NCBI GenBank assembly: GCA_002431395.1
Contig: DJEU01000061.1
Location: 1-16,743 of the forward strand
Direction of reading: 5' to 3'
From: Lachnoclostridium sp. UBA5890
GTDB taxonomy: Bacteria; Bacillota; Clostridia; Lachnospirales; Lachnospiraceae
Length of the DNA stretch: 16,743 nucleotides
The translations under genes were made by a program, and so were the position numbers. How positions within the stretch are numbered: the stretch's first letter is position 1; each line of letters begins with the position of its first letter. Below the pieces are notes generated by a model, which ran no database searches, had not been told where the DNA came from, and saw only the letters and a list, made by a program, of their open reading frames with translations. This document shows, piece after piece, positions 8,901 through 14,148 of the stretch.

Positions 8901-9237
8901 CTACGGAAATATGTACGTCCGCATACTTTCCATCCACCTCATTACTGCCTGTAATTGTATAGGTTCCATCTTCCGTGATCAAAATCTCTATGATTGTTGT
9001 CTCATAAACATCGCCCCAATAATCCGTAATCGTCTTTTGAGTATGTAATTCGGGATTCTGCAGATCATAAACCATTTTATTCTCAGAAAGAACCGCACTT
9101 GTTTCCTGCGCATAGGCATTCGTCACCGGCACAACCGGAATTCCTGTAAGTACCATTGCAGAAAGCGTACCAATGCTTACTGCCTTCCTCCATATTTGTT
9201 TTAAGTTTTTGCTTTCTTTTTTGAATTTGGTATTCAT
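5908..9237 (-). CDS. large secreted multidomain protein (carbohydrate-binding-like, GLUG-like, Fn3-like, Big2-like)
   Basis: The 1109-residue protein begins with a Sec signal peptide (Lys-rich n-region, hydrophobic core about 19-38, likely cut after Ala-Tyr-Ala at 41-43). Residues about 85-220 (DGTYTITGSNEVDGKY, VKADVILDNVTIQND) resemble the Cthe_2159/DUF4353 beta-helix carbohydrate-binding family. Residues about 500-690 carry GLUG-like turns (YEGIFDGNGYSVQNI, GTIRNLWMHN, GVIENCMI). A Pro/Thr/Ala-Val linker spans about 870-903. It is followed by an Fn3-like domain (about 925-1015, KGADGYLVYAA) and a Lys-rich Big2-like domain (about 1020-1109, NPKVVSVANNGKI). No LPXTG signal or S-layer repeats are seen, so the basic C-terminus may hold it to the wall by charge. 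AAGGAG 7 nt before the ATG at 9237 fixes the start; the longer frame to 9372 lies in the leader. The likely role is polysaccharide or mucin binding, adhesion or matrix. No catalytic motif was found. Confidence 0.85.
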   Translation of the reverse strand: MNTKFKKESKNLKQIWRKAVSIGTLSAMVLTGIPVVPVTNAYAQETSAVLSENKMVYDLQNPELHTQKTITDYWGDVYETTIIEILITEDGTYTITGSNEVDGKYADVHISVAEGVKADVILDNVTIQNDDSYSFDINEDSTSEEKEKEPLFPFMDVTGEVNLYLKGKNVIAMPEDEYMKENEPTVFKLNGQLTVQEDADTPNSSLEVNCDGYLIRGGSSEDYCDGSFTLESGTVAARDAGIRDLNEWTMLGGSLSCYEAELNDDGNYQFLDGDMDFDYIIGSNKVKVESAKISGDVDIDQWEDGNGYSVEKMTITDLPKGKKVSAINGYPASALKTTSAGKLDAYLRKANNIIEIEGISYLYKWNAAENKLEAQPDAALCEVQFFNESTRKLQYSVKVEKNTEFGKLFDDSQYTYTYIAENGADFKENTLITSDRVVSMMPSHREYNVTIDGVTESMSILPAGKIYQAANGTCYSGGSYVTQDMTLNSMDSFVDANGVEYVQIRTKDDLNQFIEFAAADDHINARLENDIDLEKTTLNRILKSYEGIFDGNGYSVQNIKGDEVTTGGICRTLKGTIRNLWMHNMKMDSDATSNNGAIGSICGINRGVIENCMITGGCIYIKPRRDTDSEYDPIGDTAGVNLGVIRNCFERDNSLVGEGNVDYFGLTYTFAKNYATITNCYCTSFENLETHVEKGPVFTSIFGRTIKTLKSGEVCYFLNNKVSDGTQVWYQDLSQEGDNFPTLKKREGATVYAGFELCKSIYTNTQGTKPEHNFLYTAEKDSILAVCQNDSSHQAKAVLAVKDAEYDKKEHEAVAEYDESWLEYEAEKGEITYLREGKVTDDLISAGTIMAVLKIGDVQVTKEYTISEPKLPTATPTPTVTPVATPTATPVATPTATPVATPDTVVVTISKKTGPVPILPELIRPVVSKNTSQKLTWSKVKGADGYLVYAAHCSKGNDYSKLKLVCTITSAGKTSYTSKKLRKNDWYKYEVQAYRIVDGKKVVFGRSLQLHAATNGSKKYANPVAVRIVGSKKRTLKVGKISKIKARVILPKKKKCQWHIAKIQYCVSNPKVVSVANNGKIITKKPGQAIVYVVTQNGVMAKIKVKVRK
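6539..6624. repeat. 24-bp tandem repeats encoding the Pro/Thr linker
   Basis: Two identical 24-bp units (6539-6562 and 6563-6586), a third slightly diverged unit (6587-6610) and a partial fourth encode repeats of the ATPTATPV type on the minus strand. Such in-frame arrays (multiple of 3) can change length by slippage without breaking the reading frame, altering the distance between the N-terminal domains and the Fn3/Big2 stalk. Confidence 0.9.
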
Positions 9238-9343
9238 ACTTTTCTCCTTTTCAAGTAATTTTAGTTCCACTTCTCCTCCGATATGCACAAAAATCACTTT
9301 CCATGCTGCCAAATCGTCATTTACTAAATCGTGATTTGATATT

Positions 9344-9372
9344 AGGATATCATACCCCGACACCAATATCAA
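9344..9372 (-). promoter_or_regulatory. candidate promoter of the secreted-protein gene
   Basis: TTGATA (9367-9372), 17 nt, then TATCCT (9344-9349) with a TGA extended -10. The start near 9337 gives a leader of about 100 nt before the ATG at 9237. Two ACGATTT direct repeats lie in the leader and a third upstream of the promoter; their role is unclear. Confidence 0.45.
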
Positions 9373-9443
9373 TAGTGATATGTATTGCTTTTATTTCTTC
9401 TTACTAATAAATCGTTTTCTTTTTAGTTTGCAACAATTTTTTG

Positions 9444-9472
9444 TTGAACATTTTGGAAAAATATGATATATT
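9444..9472 (+). promoter_or_regulatory. promoter of a plus-strand small RNA
   Basis: TTGAAC (9444-9449), 17 nt, then TATATT (9467-9472) preceded by TGA. No plus-strand coding gene follows, only a structured stretch of about 100 nt and a terminator. Confidence 0.65.
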
Positions 9473-9480
9473 GACGTTGG

Positions 9481-9512
9481 AAAAGAAAAGCACCCACTCC
9501 AAAGTGGATGCT
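9481..9512 (-). terminator. minus-strand terminator inside the small-RNA locus
   Basis: On the minus strand AGCATCCACT and AGTGGGTGCT form a 10-bp stem with one G-U pair and a TTGG loop, followed by TTTCTTTT. It would stop minus-strand transcripts before the secreted-protein gene. Confidence 0.6.
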
Positions 9513-9543
9513 CCCATCAAGGTTAAATGTCCTTACGGACACC

Positions 9544-9583
9544 GCCTATCCTGTTTGCAGACTGGATAGGCATTTTTATTTTT
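9544..9583 (+). terminator. intrinsic terminator of the plus-strand small RNA
   Basis: GCCTATCC (9544-9551) pairs perfectly with GGATAGGC (9564-9571) around a 12-nt loop, followed by ATTTTTATTTTT. Confidence 0.75.
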
Positions 9584-9619
9584 GCTTGTTTGCTTGAATT
9601 ATTCAATCTTATTCTCTTA

Positions 9620-9678
9620 AATAAAAATGTCTCCCCATGGGACACATCACAAACGTGAGAGGTGCGGGGAGTCCTGTT
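9620..9678 (-). ncRNA. short minus-strand hairpin transcript or terminator
   Basis: Six base pairs (CTCCCC 9631-9636 with GGGGAG 9666-9671) enclose further pairing (CAC/GTG and TCAC-AAAC-GTGA). On the minus strand the stem is followed by ACATTTTTATTT. A promoter (9685-9713) ends about 7 nt before the likely start at 9678. The unit would be a free RNA of about 58 nt that is almost all terminator. It may instead just be the terminator of the broken membrane-protein gene upstream. It runs toward the plus-strand small RNA, with about 40 bp between their 3' ends. Confidence 0.4.
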
Positions 9679-9684
9679 ACTGTT

Positions 9685-9713
9685 ATTTTATGCTATTTTC
9701 TAGAAAAAATCAA
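9685..9713 (-). promoter_or_regulatory. promoter of the short minus-strand transcript
   Basis: On the minus strand there is TTGATT (9708-9713), 17 nt, then TAAAAT (9685-9690). Spacing is ideal, and the next element downstream is the 9631-9671 hairpin with its T tract rather than a gene. Confidence 0.5.
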
Positions 9714-9749
9714 CCATTTTTTAATTTGTGGTATTTCAATATAATCATT

Positions 9750-9960
9750 TTATTTCTTACCAACTTTTTCCAATATTTTCTTCTCTTTATCCTCCATTAC
9801 ATCTATATTTTTCTGTATTTTAGTACTTTCCTTCATTCTCATATCTCGTTTTTCAATCCATCCATAAGCCCATGCACACATCGTAACCATTAGCAACGCA
9901 CATAACACAATATTTGAAATTATTAATGGTTTTAATTTTTTCTATCTTTATATATCCCAT
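9750..9960 (-). pseudogene. small single-pass membrane protein, start region damaged
   Basis: An open frame from 9941 to 9750 encodes 63 residues: a hydrophobic segment (LIISNIVLCALLMVTMCAWA) then a charged Lys/Glu/Asp-rich tail (KESTKIQKNIDVMEDKEKKILEKVGKK). It has no ATG near its beginning and a TAG just before it. An ATG at 9960 in another frame (MGYIKIEK) joins it if one A is removed from the run at about 9936-9941, so a 1-nt insertion is the simplest explanation. There is no RBS before 9960, because the IS end begins 21 bp upstream and probably cut off promoter and RBS. A GTG at 9908 could give a 52-residue product but lacks an RBS. I do not recognise the family. It sits on the far side of the IS from the small HTH gene, in the same direction, so the two may once have been neighbours in one operon. 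Confidence 0.5.
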
Positions 9961-9980
9961 TTACGGAATTTTTTCGGGTG

Positions 9981-9990
9981 GTTGTCACCC
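9981..9990. repeat. IS left terminal inverted repeat
   Basis: GTTGTCACCC here matches the complement of the right end at 11638-11647. The strict TG...CA terminus starts at 9983. The surrounding GGGTG/CACCC lets this end form its own small hairpin. Confidence 0.7.
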
Positions 9991-10015
9991 TACCCGATTT
10001 TCCTTTCTTTTAATT

Positions 10016-11089
10016 TCACGAGACTTTCGCCTCTTTTTTTGTTTCTGCTTCTTGTCTTGGATTTAGCCATTCTTCTTCTGAAAAACTCCAGGCTCTGGTT
10101 CCTTTTGCCCATCTTTCCGGATGTCTTTCTTTCGCTTTTTCGTAAACCTCTTTTCGCTTCCTTAAAACTTCCTGATCCAATCCCATATGTCTCTGTGATG
10201 GTGTCACATAGTTTATCCCACTATGACGATGTTCGTTATTATACCATTCCACAAATCGCTTTACCCACAATCTTGCTTCTGTCAGTGTGGCAAATCCTTG
10301 CGGTTGAAAATTCGGCACATATTTTAATGTCTTAAACAAACTCTCTGCATATGGATTATCATTACTTACCCGTGGTCTACTTTTCGATGGCGTAATTCCC
10401 AGTGCATACAATGTTTCCAACATTGTCGTTCCCTTCATCGGACTTCCATTATCAGAATGCAGCACCAACGGTTCTTTCTGCATATTTCTGATATATATCT
10501 TTTCATCCCGATAAATTCGTTTCACCAATTCACTCGCATGCTTTGCATCTTCACTTTCCCAAACTTCCCAGCCAACAATCTTCCTGCTGTATAAATCAGA
10601 AAACATATATAAATAATAATGCATTCCTTTGATCGGTCCGTTTAAGTATGTGATATCCCACATCCACACCTGATTGGCTCTCGTTGCTTTGTGCGTTGAT
10701 ATTGGTCTCTTATGTTTCCGCTGCTCCCGTCCTCTGTGAGTCAACTGTTTTGCTTCCTTTAACACTTTGTAAAATGTACTTTCACTTGCTATATAGCTTC
10801 CTCTGTCCGCAAGCATTGGAACAATCTCACTTGGTGTTTTTGATGAAAACTCTTCTGTATTGCATATGTCCAATATCTCCTGCCTTTCTTCCTTTGTCAG
10901 CTTATTCGCCGGCTCTGGTCTTGCACATATCGTGCGTTTGTCTATATAATCACTGTCTGTATTCTTACAGCAGTTATATGTTCGCTTACTGATTCCAAGC
11001 TCTGCGCATGCTTTATACAATGCTGCTCCTGAATCTACTGCTTCTTTGATCAACTCTACTGCTTGTCTGCGATCTGAAGCGTTGATCAT
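10016..11089 (-). CDS. IS3-family transposase OrfB (DDE catalytic subunit)
   Basis: The 357-residue protein has an N-terminal helix-turn-helix region, an HTH_21-like part at about 65-130 and an rve integrase core. The DDE residues are Asp145 (WDITYL), Asp213 (LHSDNGSP) and Glu249 (NPYAESLF), with exactly 35 residues between the last two, the D-35-E spacing of this family. YNNEHRHSGINYVTPSQRH is the usual C-terminal motif. I start it at the ATG at 11089, which overlaps the reconstructed orfA stop in an ATGA. The frame extends to a TTG at 11113, but that would lie inside orfA. OrfB itself looks intact, so loss of activity would come from orfA. Confidence 0.92.
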   Translation of the reverse strand: MINASDRRQAVELIKEAVDSGAALYKACAELGISKRTYNCCKNTDSDYIDKRTICARPEPANKLTKEERQEILDICNTEEFSSKTPSEIVPMLADRGSYIASESTFYKVLKEAKQLTHRGREQRKHKRPISTHKATRANQVWMWDITYLNGPIKGMHYYLYMFSDLYSRKIVGWEVWESEDAKHASELVKRIYRDEKIYIRNMQKEPLVLHSDNGSPMKGTTMLETLYALGITPSKSRPRVSNDNPYAESLFKTLKYVPNFQPQGFATLTEARLWVKRFVEWYNNEHRHSGINYVTPSQRHMGLDQEVLRKRKEVYEKAKERHPERWAKGTRAWSFSEEEWLNPRQEAETKKEAKVS

Positions 11090-11591
11090 TCGTCCTCTTC
11101 GACCGTTCCCCAAATCGCATCTGCTTTTTTTCGTAGCACTAATAATGCGGCTGCTTCAGCCAATGCCTTTTCTTTTCTTGCAAGCTCTTTTTCTAACTTC
11201 TCCTTTTCTTTCCGTTCTGCACGGAGTTCTTTGCCTGCCTTTGTGCTTTTTCTCTTGCGTTATCATTTGCGTTTATGCAAGCCTCTTTCCATTCTTTAAC
11301 CTGCTCCGGATAAACACCTTTTTCACGGCAATACTCCGAGAACTCTATCTCTGTTAAATTTGCAGTTTCAAGAACAACCATGAACTTATCCTGACTGCTC
11401 CATTTATCTGCATTCTTATATTTTGTTGTTGCTGATAAGCCCTTTTGATGCTTAGCCTGATCTCTCCATCTGTACAGAGTATTGATCCCTACTCCTGTAT
11501 CTCGCTGGATGTCTGTTACTGTTTCATCGCCTTCAAGCATTCTTGCTATTATGGCTTCCTTCATTTCCTTTGGATATTTGTTATAACTCAT
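11086..11591 (-). pseudogene. IS3-family OrfA, frameshifted
   Basis: From the ATG at 11591 the frame encodes a transposase_8-type helix-turn-helix (VTDIQRDTGVGINTLYRWRDQ) and stops early at 11193. The -1 frame then continues with the standard OrfA C-terminus (KELRAERKEKEKLEKEL, then KALAEAAALLVLRKKADAIWG) and ends in a TGA at 11086-11088 overlapping the orfB ATG. Adding one A to the AAA at 11230-11232 (minus-strand GGCAAAGAAC) restores one frame of about 169 codons, the usual length. So a 1-nt deletion is more likely than programmed frameshifting, since no strong slippery heptamer is present. A GTG at 11600 is an alternative start. Confidence 0.8.
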
Positions 11592-11617
11592 AGCAATCAC
11601 CTGTCCTTCTGATACTT

Positions 11618-11646
11618 ATTATATCAGCTTGGGAGGTGGGTGACAA
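11618..11646 (-). promoter_or_regulatory. transposase promoter inside the IS right end
   Basis: TTGTCA (11641-11646), 17 nt, then a perfect TATAAT (11618-11623) with a TGA extended -10. The -35 lies within the terminal repeat itself. The start near 11611 leaves about 20 nt before the orfA ATG at 11591. Confidence 0.75.
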
Positions 11647-11647
11647 C
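11638..11647. repeat. IS right terminal inverted repeat
   Basis: GGGTGACAAC is the exact complement of the left end at 9981-9990. GGGAG (11631-11635) and CTCCC (11647-11651) flank it, so this end can also fold. Confidence 0.7.
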
Positions 11648-11656
11648 TCCCCTACG

Positions 11657-11893
11657 CTAGAGGGTATTCTCATCTTTCTCCTCTGGAAAAGGAACATATT
11701 GCATTAAATTACTTACCCTATGTTCTATCTCCAGCCGATACAGCATCAAGCGGAGCAAATAATAGGGAATCTCCCGCTTTTCGGTAAACCATCCCTCTAC
11801 AGTCCGCAAAGGAATACCAAAATATTTAGCAAACTCTTTCTGTGTCATACCTGCCTGTTCTTTTGCTGCATTTAAGATCTCTCTTTGTCTCAT
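11657..11893 (-). CDS. small helix-turn-helix (XRE/Cro-type) protein
   Basis: This 78-residue protein is little more than one HTH: helices around 4-12, 16-23 (TQKEFAKYF) and recognition helix about 26-35 (PLRTVEGWFTEK), then a helical YYLLRLMLYRLEIE segment. GGAGG lies 8 nt before the ATG at 11893. The form is common for small antitoxin or accessory regulators next to short partner genes in Clostridia. The partner position downstream is now occupied by the IS; the damaged small membrane-protein gene beyond it is the natural candidate. The stop codon lies 10-12 bp from the IS end and the protein looks full length. A palindrome 48 bp upstream may be its operator. Confidence 0.75.
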   Translation of the reverse strand: MRQREILNAAKEQAGMTQKEFAKYFGIPLRTVEGWFTEKREIPYYLLRLMLYRLEIEHRVSNLMQYVPFPEEKDENTL

Positions 11894-11940
11894 CTATGCC
11901 ACCTCCATTTACCACTCATTGAATGGTTTGTCAATTAAAA

Positions 11941-11977
11941 AAACAACATAATATGATAACTACATACTATGTTGTTT
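11941..11977. repeat. 37-bp imperfect palindrome upstream of the HTH gene
   Basis: AAACAACATA (11941-11950) is exactly complementary to 11968-11977, and inner TATG/CATA arms extend the pairing around a 7-nt centre. On the minus strand the hairpin is followed by a run of T. It may thus be an operator of the HTH protein or a weak terminator for transcripts arriving from the right. Confidence 0.55.
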
Positions 11978-12073
11978 CCTAGTATATTAAGTCAAAAAGC
12001 TGGAAGTTGAATTACTCTCTGACAAATGCATACATTTTCATATCAACGACTCTATCCTTTGATTACATATTAA

Positions 12074-12241
12074 AAAATACCTGCTGATAGGATTTTTTAT
12101 CCTGCTACAAAAAACTCAACGCCAGAATTACAAAAACTTCTTGCCTTATTCAATGACTGTACCGAGCAAGAGGCCTCTGCTCTCCTTCCAATGGTGCGCT
12201 ATAAGCTTGAATTACTGCGAAAACAACATCCCACTCTGTAA
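12074..12241 (+). pseudogene. C-terminal remnant of an XRE-family regulator
   Basis: A plus-strand frame without a start codon encodes 55 residues. Its end (PELQKLLALFNDCTEQEASALLPMVRYKLELLRKQ) resembles the helical C-terminal tail of Firmicutes XRE-type regulators, of the form ELLRLLxxCSxEExxxLLPVLxALLExLR. Just upstream, in another frame, LSFDYILKN (about 12050-12078) resembles the VSxDYLL end of an HTH_3 domain, so a frameshift separates the two pieces and the N-terminal part is lost. Its TAA lies in the stem of the terminator at 12240-12282. This is the only plus-strand coding trace in the window. The family call rests on recalled pattern only. The rest of 11978-12073 shows nothing else I can support. 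Confidence 0.5.
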
Positions 12242-12282
12242 AAAGCACCAATAGAATCCATGCGATACTATTGGTGCTTTTT
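12240..12282. terminator. bidirectional intrinsic terminator
   Basis: A perfect 15-bp stem (12240-12254 with 12268-12282) has A5 on one side and T5 on the other around a 13-nt loop. It ends the minus-strand gene train 17 bp after the LysE-family stop, and would also end plus-strand transcripts of the XRE remnant. Confidence 0.92.
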
Positions 12283-12298
12283 CATAATCTCTTTTCGT

Positions 12299-12907
12299 TC
12301 ATCCATGAAATATAAATATTCCACCCATGGCAATCATAAAGCAGCCTAACACACGGTTAATTCTCTGAATCCATATGGTATTCAATTTTTTGCTCAACAC
12401 ACATGTAATGCCGCTTAATGCAATCCACCAGATTGCAGTTCCACACAGAATCCCGCATATAATTTCTTCAGCCTGTAATATTGTTGTATTTGACGGAACC
12501 TCCACCAAAGCAAATGCAATCATAAACGAAAACACTGTAGCCGGATTCATCAACGCAATTCCAAACGATGTAAAAAAATATTTGGGCAATGTATATACAT
12601 CTACGTCCGCTTCTTTTATGGTCTCTTTCTTTCTAAAAATACTTAAACCGATGAAAATGATAAAAGCTCCGCCTAACAAACGAATCCATTGTTGATATTT
12701 TGTTATAAAATCCGATACAAATGTTATTCCGCAAATTCCTATACAGGCATAAAACATATCTGCCGCTGTTGAACCTAATCCAGTAATCACTCCGGCTTTA
12801 AACCCCTTTTGTAATGTATGCTGGATAGTCAATGCCCCAATAGTCCCTGCAGGTATACCAAAGATCAGTGCAACTAATAGTCCTTTTAAGAAAAAACTTT
12901 GTGGCAT
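12299..12907 (-). CDS. LysE/RhtB-family amino-acid exporter
   Basis: The 202-residue membrane protein has about six hydrophobic segments and LysE/RhtB-type features: the early GIPAGTIGALTIQHTLQKG loop, where these exporters carry a PGP-type motif, GLGSTAADMFYA, and FGIALMNPATVFSFMIAF in the second half. Such proteins export amino acids or their derivatives by proton exchange. AAGGAGAGG lies 3 nt before the ATG at 12907; the longer frame to 12937 lacks a better RBS. It follows the C-S lyase by 42 bp and is last in the train, before a strong terminator. Export of a sulfur amino acid or a lyase-related compound is a context-based guess. The conserved early Pro-Gly-Pro is reduced to Pro-Ala-Gly, so substrate specificity cannot be read. 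Confidence 0.85.
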   Translation of the reverse strand: MPQSFFLKGLLVALIFGIPAGTIGALTIQHTLQKGFKAGVITGLGSTAADMFYACIGICGITFVSDFITKYQQWIRLLGGAFIIFIGLSIFRKKETIKEADVDVYTLPKYFFTSFGIALMNPATVFSFMIAFALVEVPSNTTILQAEEIICGILCGTAIWWIALSGITCVLSKKLNTIWIQRINRVLGCFMIAMGGIFIFHG

Positions 12908-12949
12908 TTCCTCTCCTTTCCAGTTAATTACCTTCAAAAATTCTCAAAA

Positions 12950-14131
12950 TCAGCACTGCTTCAATACTTCTCGCTCATATGTCTGAATACCAACTTTTAA
13001 TCTCTGTAATCCATCTTTCAGAACGCTTCTTGGACATGCTATGTTCATCCGAAGGAAATCTGCTCCATTACCAGAGAACTGACTTCCTGCTGAAAGATAA
13101 AGTCCTGTACTCTCTCTAATAATGGTTGCTGCTTCTGCTGCAGTTCCAATCATATTTTTACAATAAATCCATAATAAATATGTTGCATCCGAAGAAATAA
13201 CCTCTGCCTGTGGAATTTCATTTTTCACAAAATCAACAGCATATTTCTTGTTTTCATAAATATAAGTTCGTACATTATCAAGCCATTTATCACCTTGGGT
13301 AAACGCTGCAATAGCCGCATCAACGGCAAATGCATTCGGTTCTGCAACCTCATCTGTGTTTATGCCACGCCAAACTTTATGGCGAAGAACGTCATTTGGA
13401 ACAGAAATCGCTGCTGTTTGCAGTCCCGCTAAATTAAATGCTTTAGTCGGTGCCACACAAGTAATGCTATTATCTCGACAAATATCCGATACTGATGCAA
13501 ACGGAACATAAAACATTCCCGGATCTGTCAAATCACAATGGATCTCATCTGAAACCACCACCACATGATTTTCAAAACAAAGCTCGCCTATCTTCTCTAA
13601 AGTCGCTCTGTCCCAAATCTTTCCTATCGGGTTATGTGGATTACACAATATCATCATAGTAGTCTGGGGATCAGACAATTTCCTCTGTAGATCTTCAAAA
13701 TCAATCTGATATTCCGCACCATCAAATTTAAGCGGATTTTCTACTATCTGTCTCCCATTATTAAGAATCGAATTGAAAAAGATATTGTATACCGGTGTCT
13801 GAACCAATACTTTTTCGGCTGGTGTTGTGAGTTTTCTTACAATAGATGAAATAGCCGGAACTACTCCTGTGCAAAACATCAGCCATTCCTTTTGTAAAAC
13901 AAAATTATGACGGTTTTTCCACCAGTTAATATATGCCTGATACCATTTTTCTGGAATTTCTGTGTATCCAAAACAACCCTGATCCGCACGCATTTTTATT
14001 GCATCTATCACTTCTGGTGCTGTTTGAAAATCCATATCAGCTACCCACATAGGCAGTTCATTTTCTGCAACATTCCACTTCATGGAATTACTTTTTCTTC
14101 GTTCTATCACTTTATCAAAATTATAAGCCAT
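12950..14131 (-). CDS. PatB/MalY-type PLP-dependent C-S lyase (cystathionine beta-lyase-like)
   Basis: This 393-residue fold-type I aminotransferase-like enzyme has the PatB/MalY marks: PMWVADMDFQ near the N-terminus, CNPHNPIGKIW (Asn164 region), VVVSDEIHCDL (Asp195), PLP-binding Lys230 in APTKAFNLAGLQ, and the carboxylate-binding Arg361 in DFLRMNIACPR. The family cleaves C-S bonds of cystathionine or cysteine conjugates to give a thiol or H2S, pyruvate and ammonia; some members also act as regulators. GGGGGAA 5 nt before the ATG at 14131 sets the start. The longer frame to 14203 runs through the end of the preceding gene, 17 bp upstream. Tight spacing to the lipoprotein gene and to the LysE exporter indicates co-transcription. 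Confidence 0.92.
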   Translation of the reverse strand: MAYNFDKVIERRKSNSMKWNVAENELPMWVADMDFQTAPEVIDAIKMRADQGCFGYTEIPEKWYQAYINWWKNRHNFVLQKEWLMFCTGVVPAISSIVRKLTTPAEKVLVQTPVYNIFFNSILNNGRQIVENPLKFDGAEYQIDFEDLQRKLSDPQTTMMILCNPHNPIGKIWDRATLEKIGELCFENHVVVVSDEIHCDLTDPGMFYVPFASVSDICRDNSITCVAPTKAFNLAGLQTAAISVPNDVLRHKVWRGINTDEVAEPNAFAVDAAIAAFTQGDKWLDNVRTYIYENKKYAVDFVKNEIPQAEVISSDATYLLWIYCKNMIGTAAEAATIIRESTGLYLSAGSQFSGNGADFLRMNIACPRSVLKDGLQRLKVGIQTYEREVLKQC

Positions 14132-14148
14132 AAAATTCCCCCATGTAT

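Larger units (their letters stand above)
9479..9583 (+). ncRNA. putative small RNA of about 105 nt, antitoxin-RNA-like
   Basis: A good promoter (9444-9472) is followed by three consecutive hairpins. The first is AGCACCCACT/AGTGGATGCT (9489-9512, one mismatch on this strand). The second is TGTCC-TTAC-GGACA (9528-9541, perfect with a tetraloop). The third is the terminator stem GCCTATCC/GGATAGGC with a T tract. There is no RBS-led reading frame of note. The first hairpin, read on the minus strand, is a better stem with its own T tract, so the locus has terminators facing both ways. That resembles the 3' overlap of type I toxin mRNA and its antisense RNA. No hydrophobic toxin ORF could be found opposite it; only a 16-codon ATG frame (MPIQSANRIGGVRKDI) lies on the minus strand. 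It may be an orphan antitoxin RNA or another regulatory RNA. Confidence 0.55.
9981..11647 (-). mobile_element. IS3-family insertion sequence, two-ORF, probably inactive
   Basis: An element of about 1.66 kb carries an orfA/orfB pair on the minus strand, bounded by GTTGTCACCC (9981-9990) and GGGTGACAAC (11638-11647), with TGTCA/TGACA as the strict ends as usual for IS3-family elements. OrfB is a full DDE transposase; orfA is frameshifted. I could not find a target-site duplication: the 3-4 bases flanking either choice of ends differ. So the exact borders are uncertain by a few bases, or the insertion is old or rearranged. It lies between a small HTH gene (stop 10-12 bp away) and a damaged small membrane-protein gene. 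Confidence 0.88.

Noticed and set aside
9489..9583. CRISPR-like repeat or riboswitch at the small-RNA locus
   Set aside because: The stems are different from each other with no repeated units, and a minus-strand gene, not a plus-strand one, is adjacent, so neither an array nor a leader riboswitch fits.
9627..9893. Plus-strand frame rich in Phe/Ile/Leu, at first resembling a membrane protein
   Set aside because: It is the antisense of the Lys/Glu-rich minus-strand small-protein frame and hairpin region, with no RBS; the apparent hydrophobicity comes from T-rich DNA.
11193..11232. Programmed -1 frameshift producing an OrfAB fusion as in classical IS3
   Set aside because: The continuing frame ends at an ATGA overlap with orfB rather than fusing to it, and no strong slippery heptamer or clear downstream structure was seen; a simple deletion fits better.
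11906..11934. TTGACA with TAAATG 17 nt downstream (minus strand) as promoter of the HTH gene
   Set aside because: The -10 is poor and overlaps the RBS; the start would fall only a few bases before the ATG, leaving no room for the RBS in the transcript.
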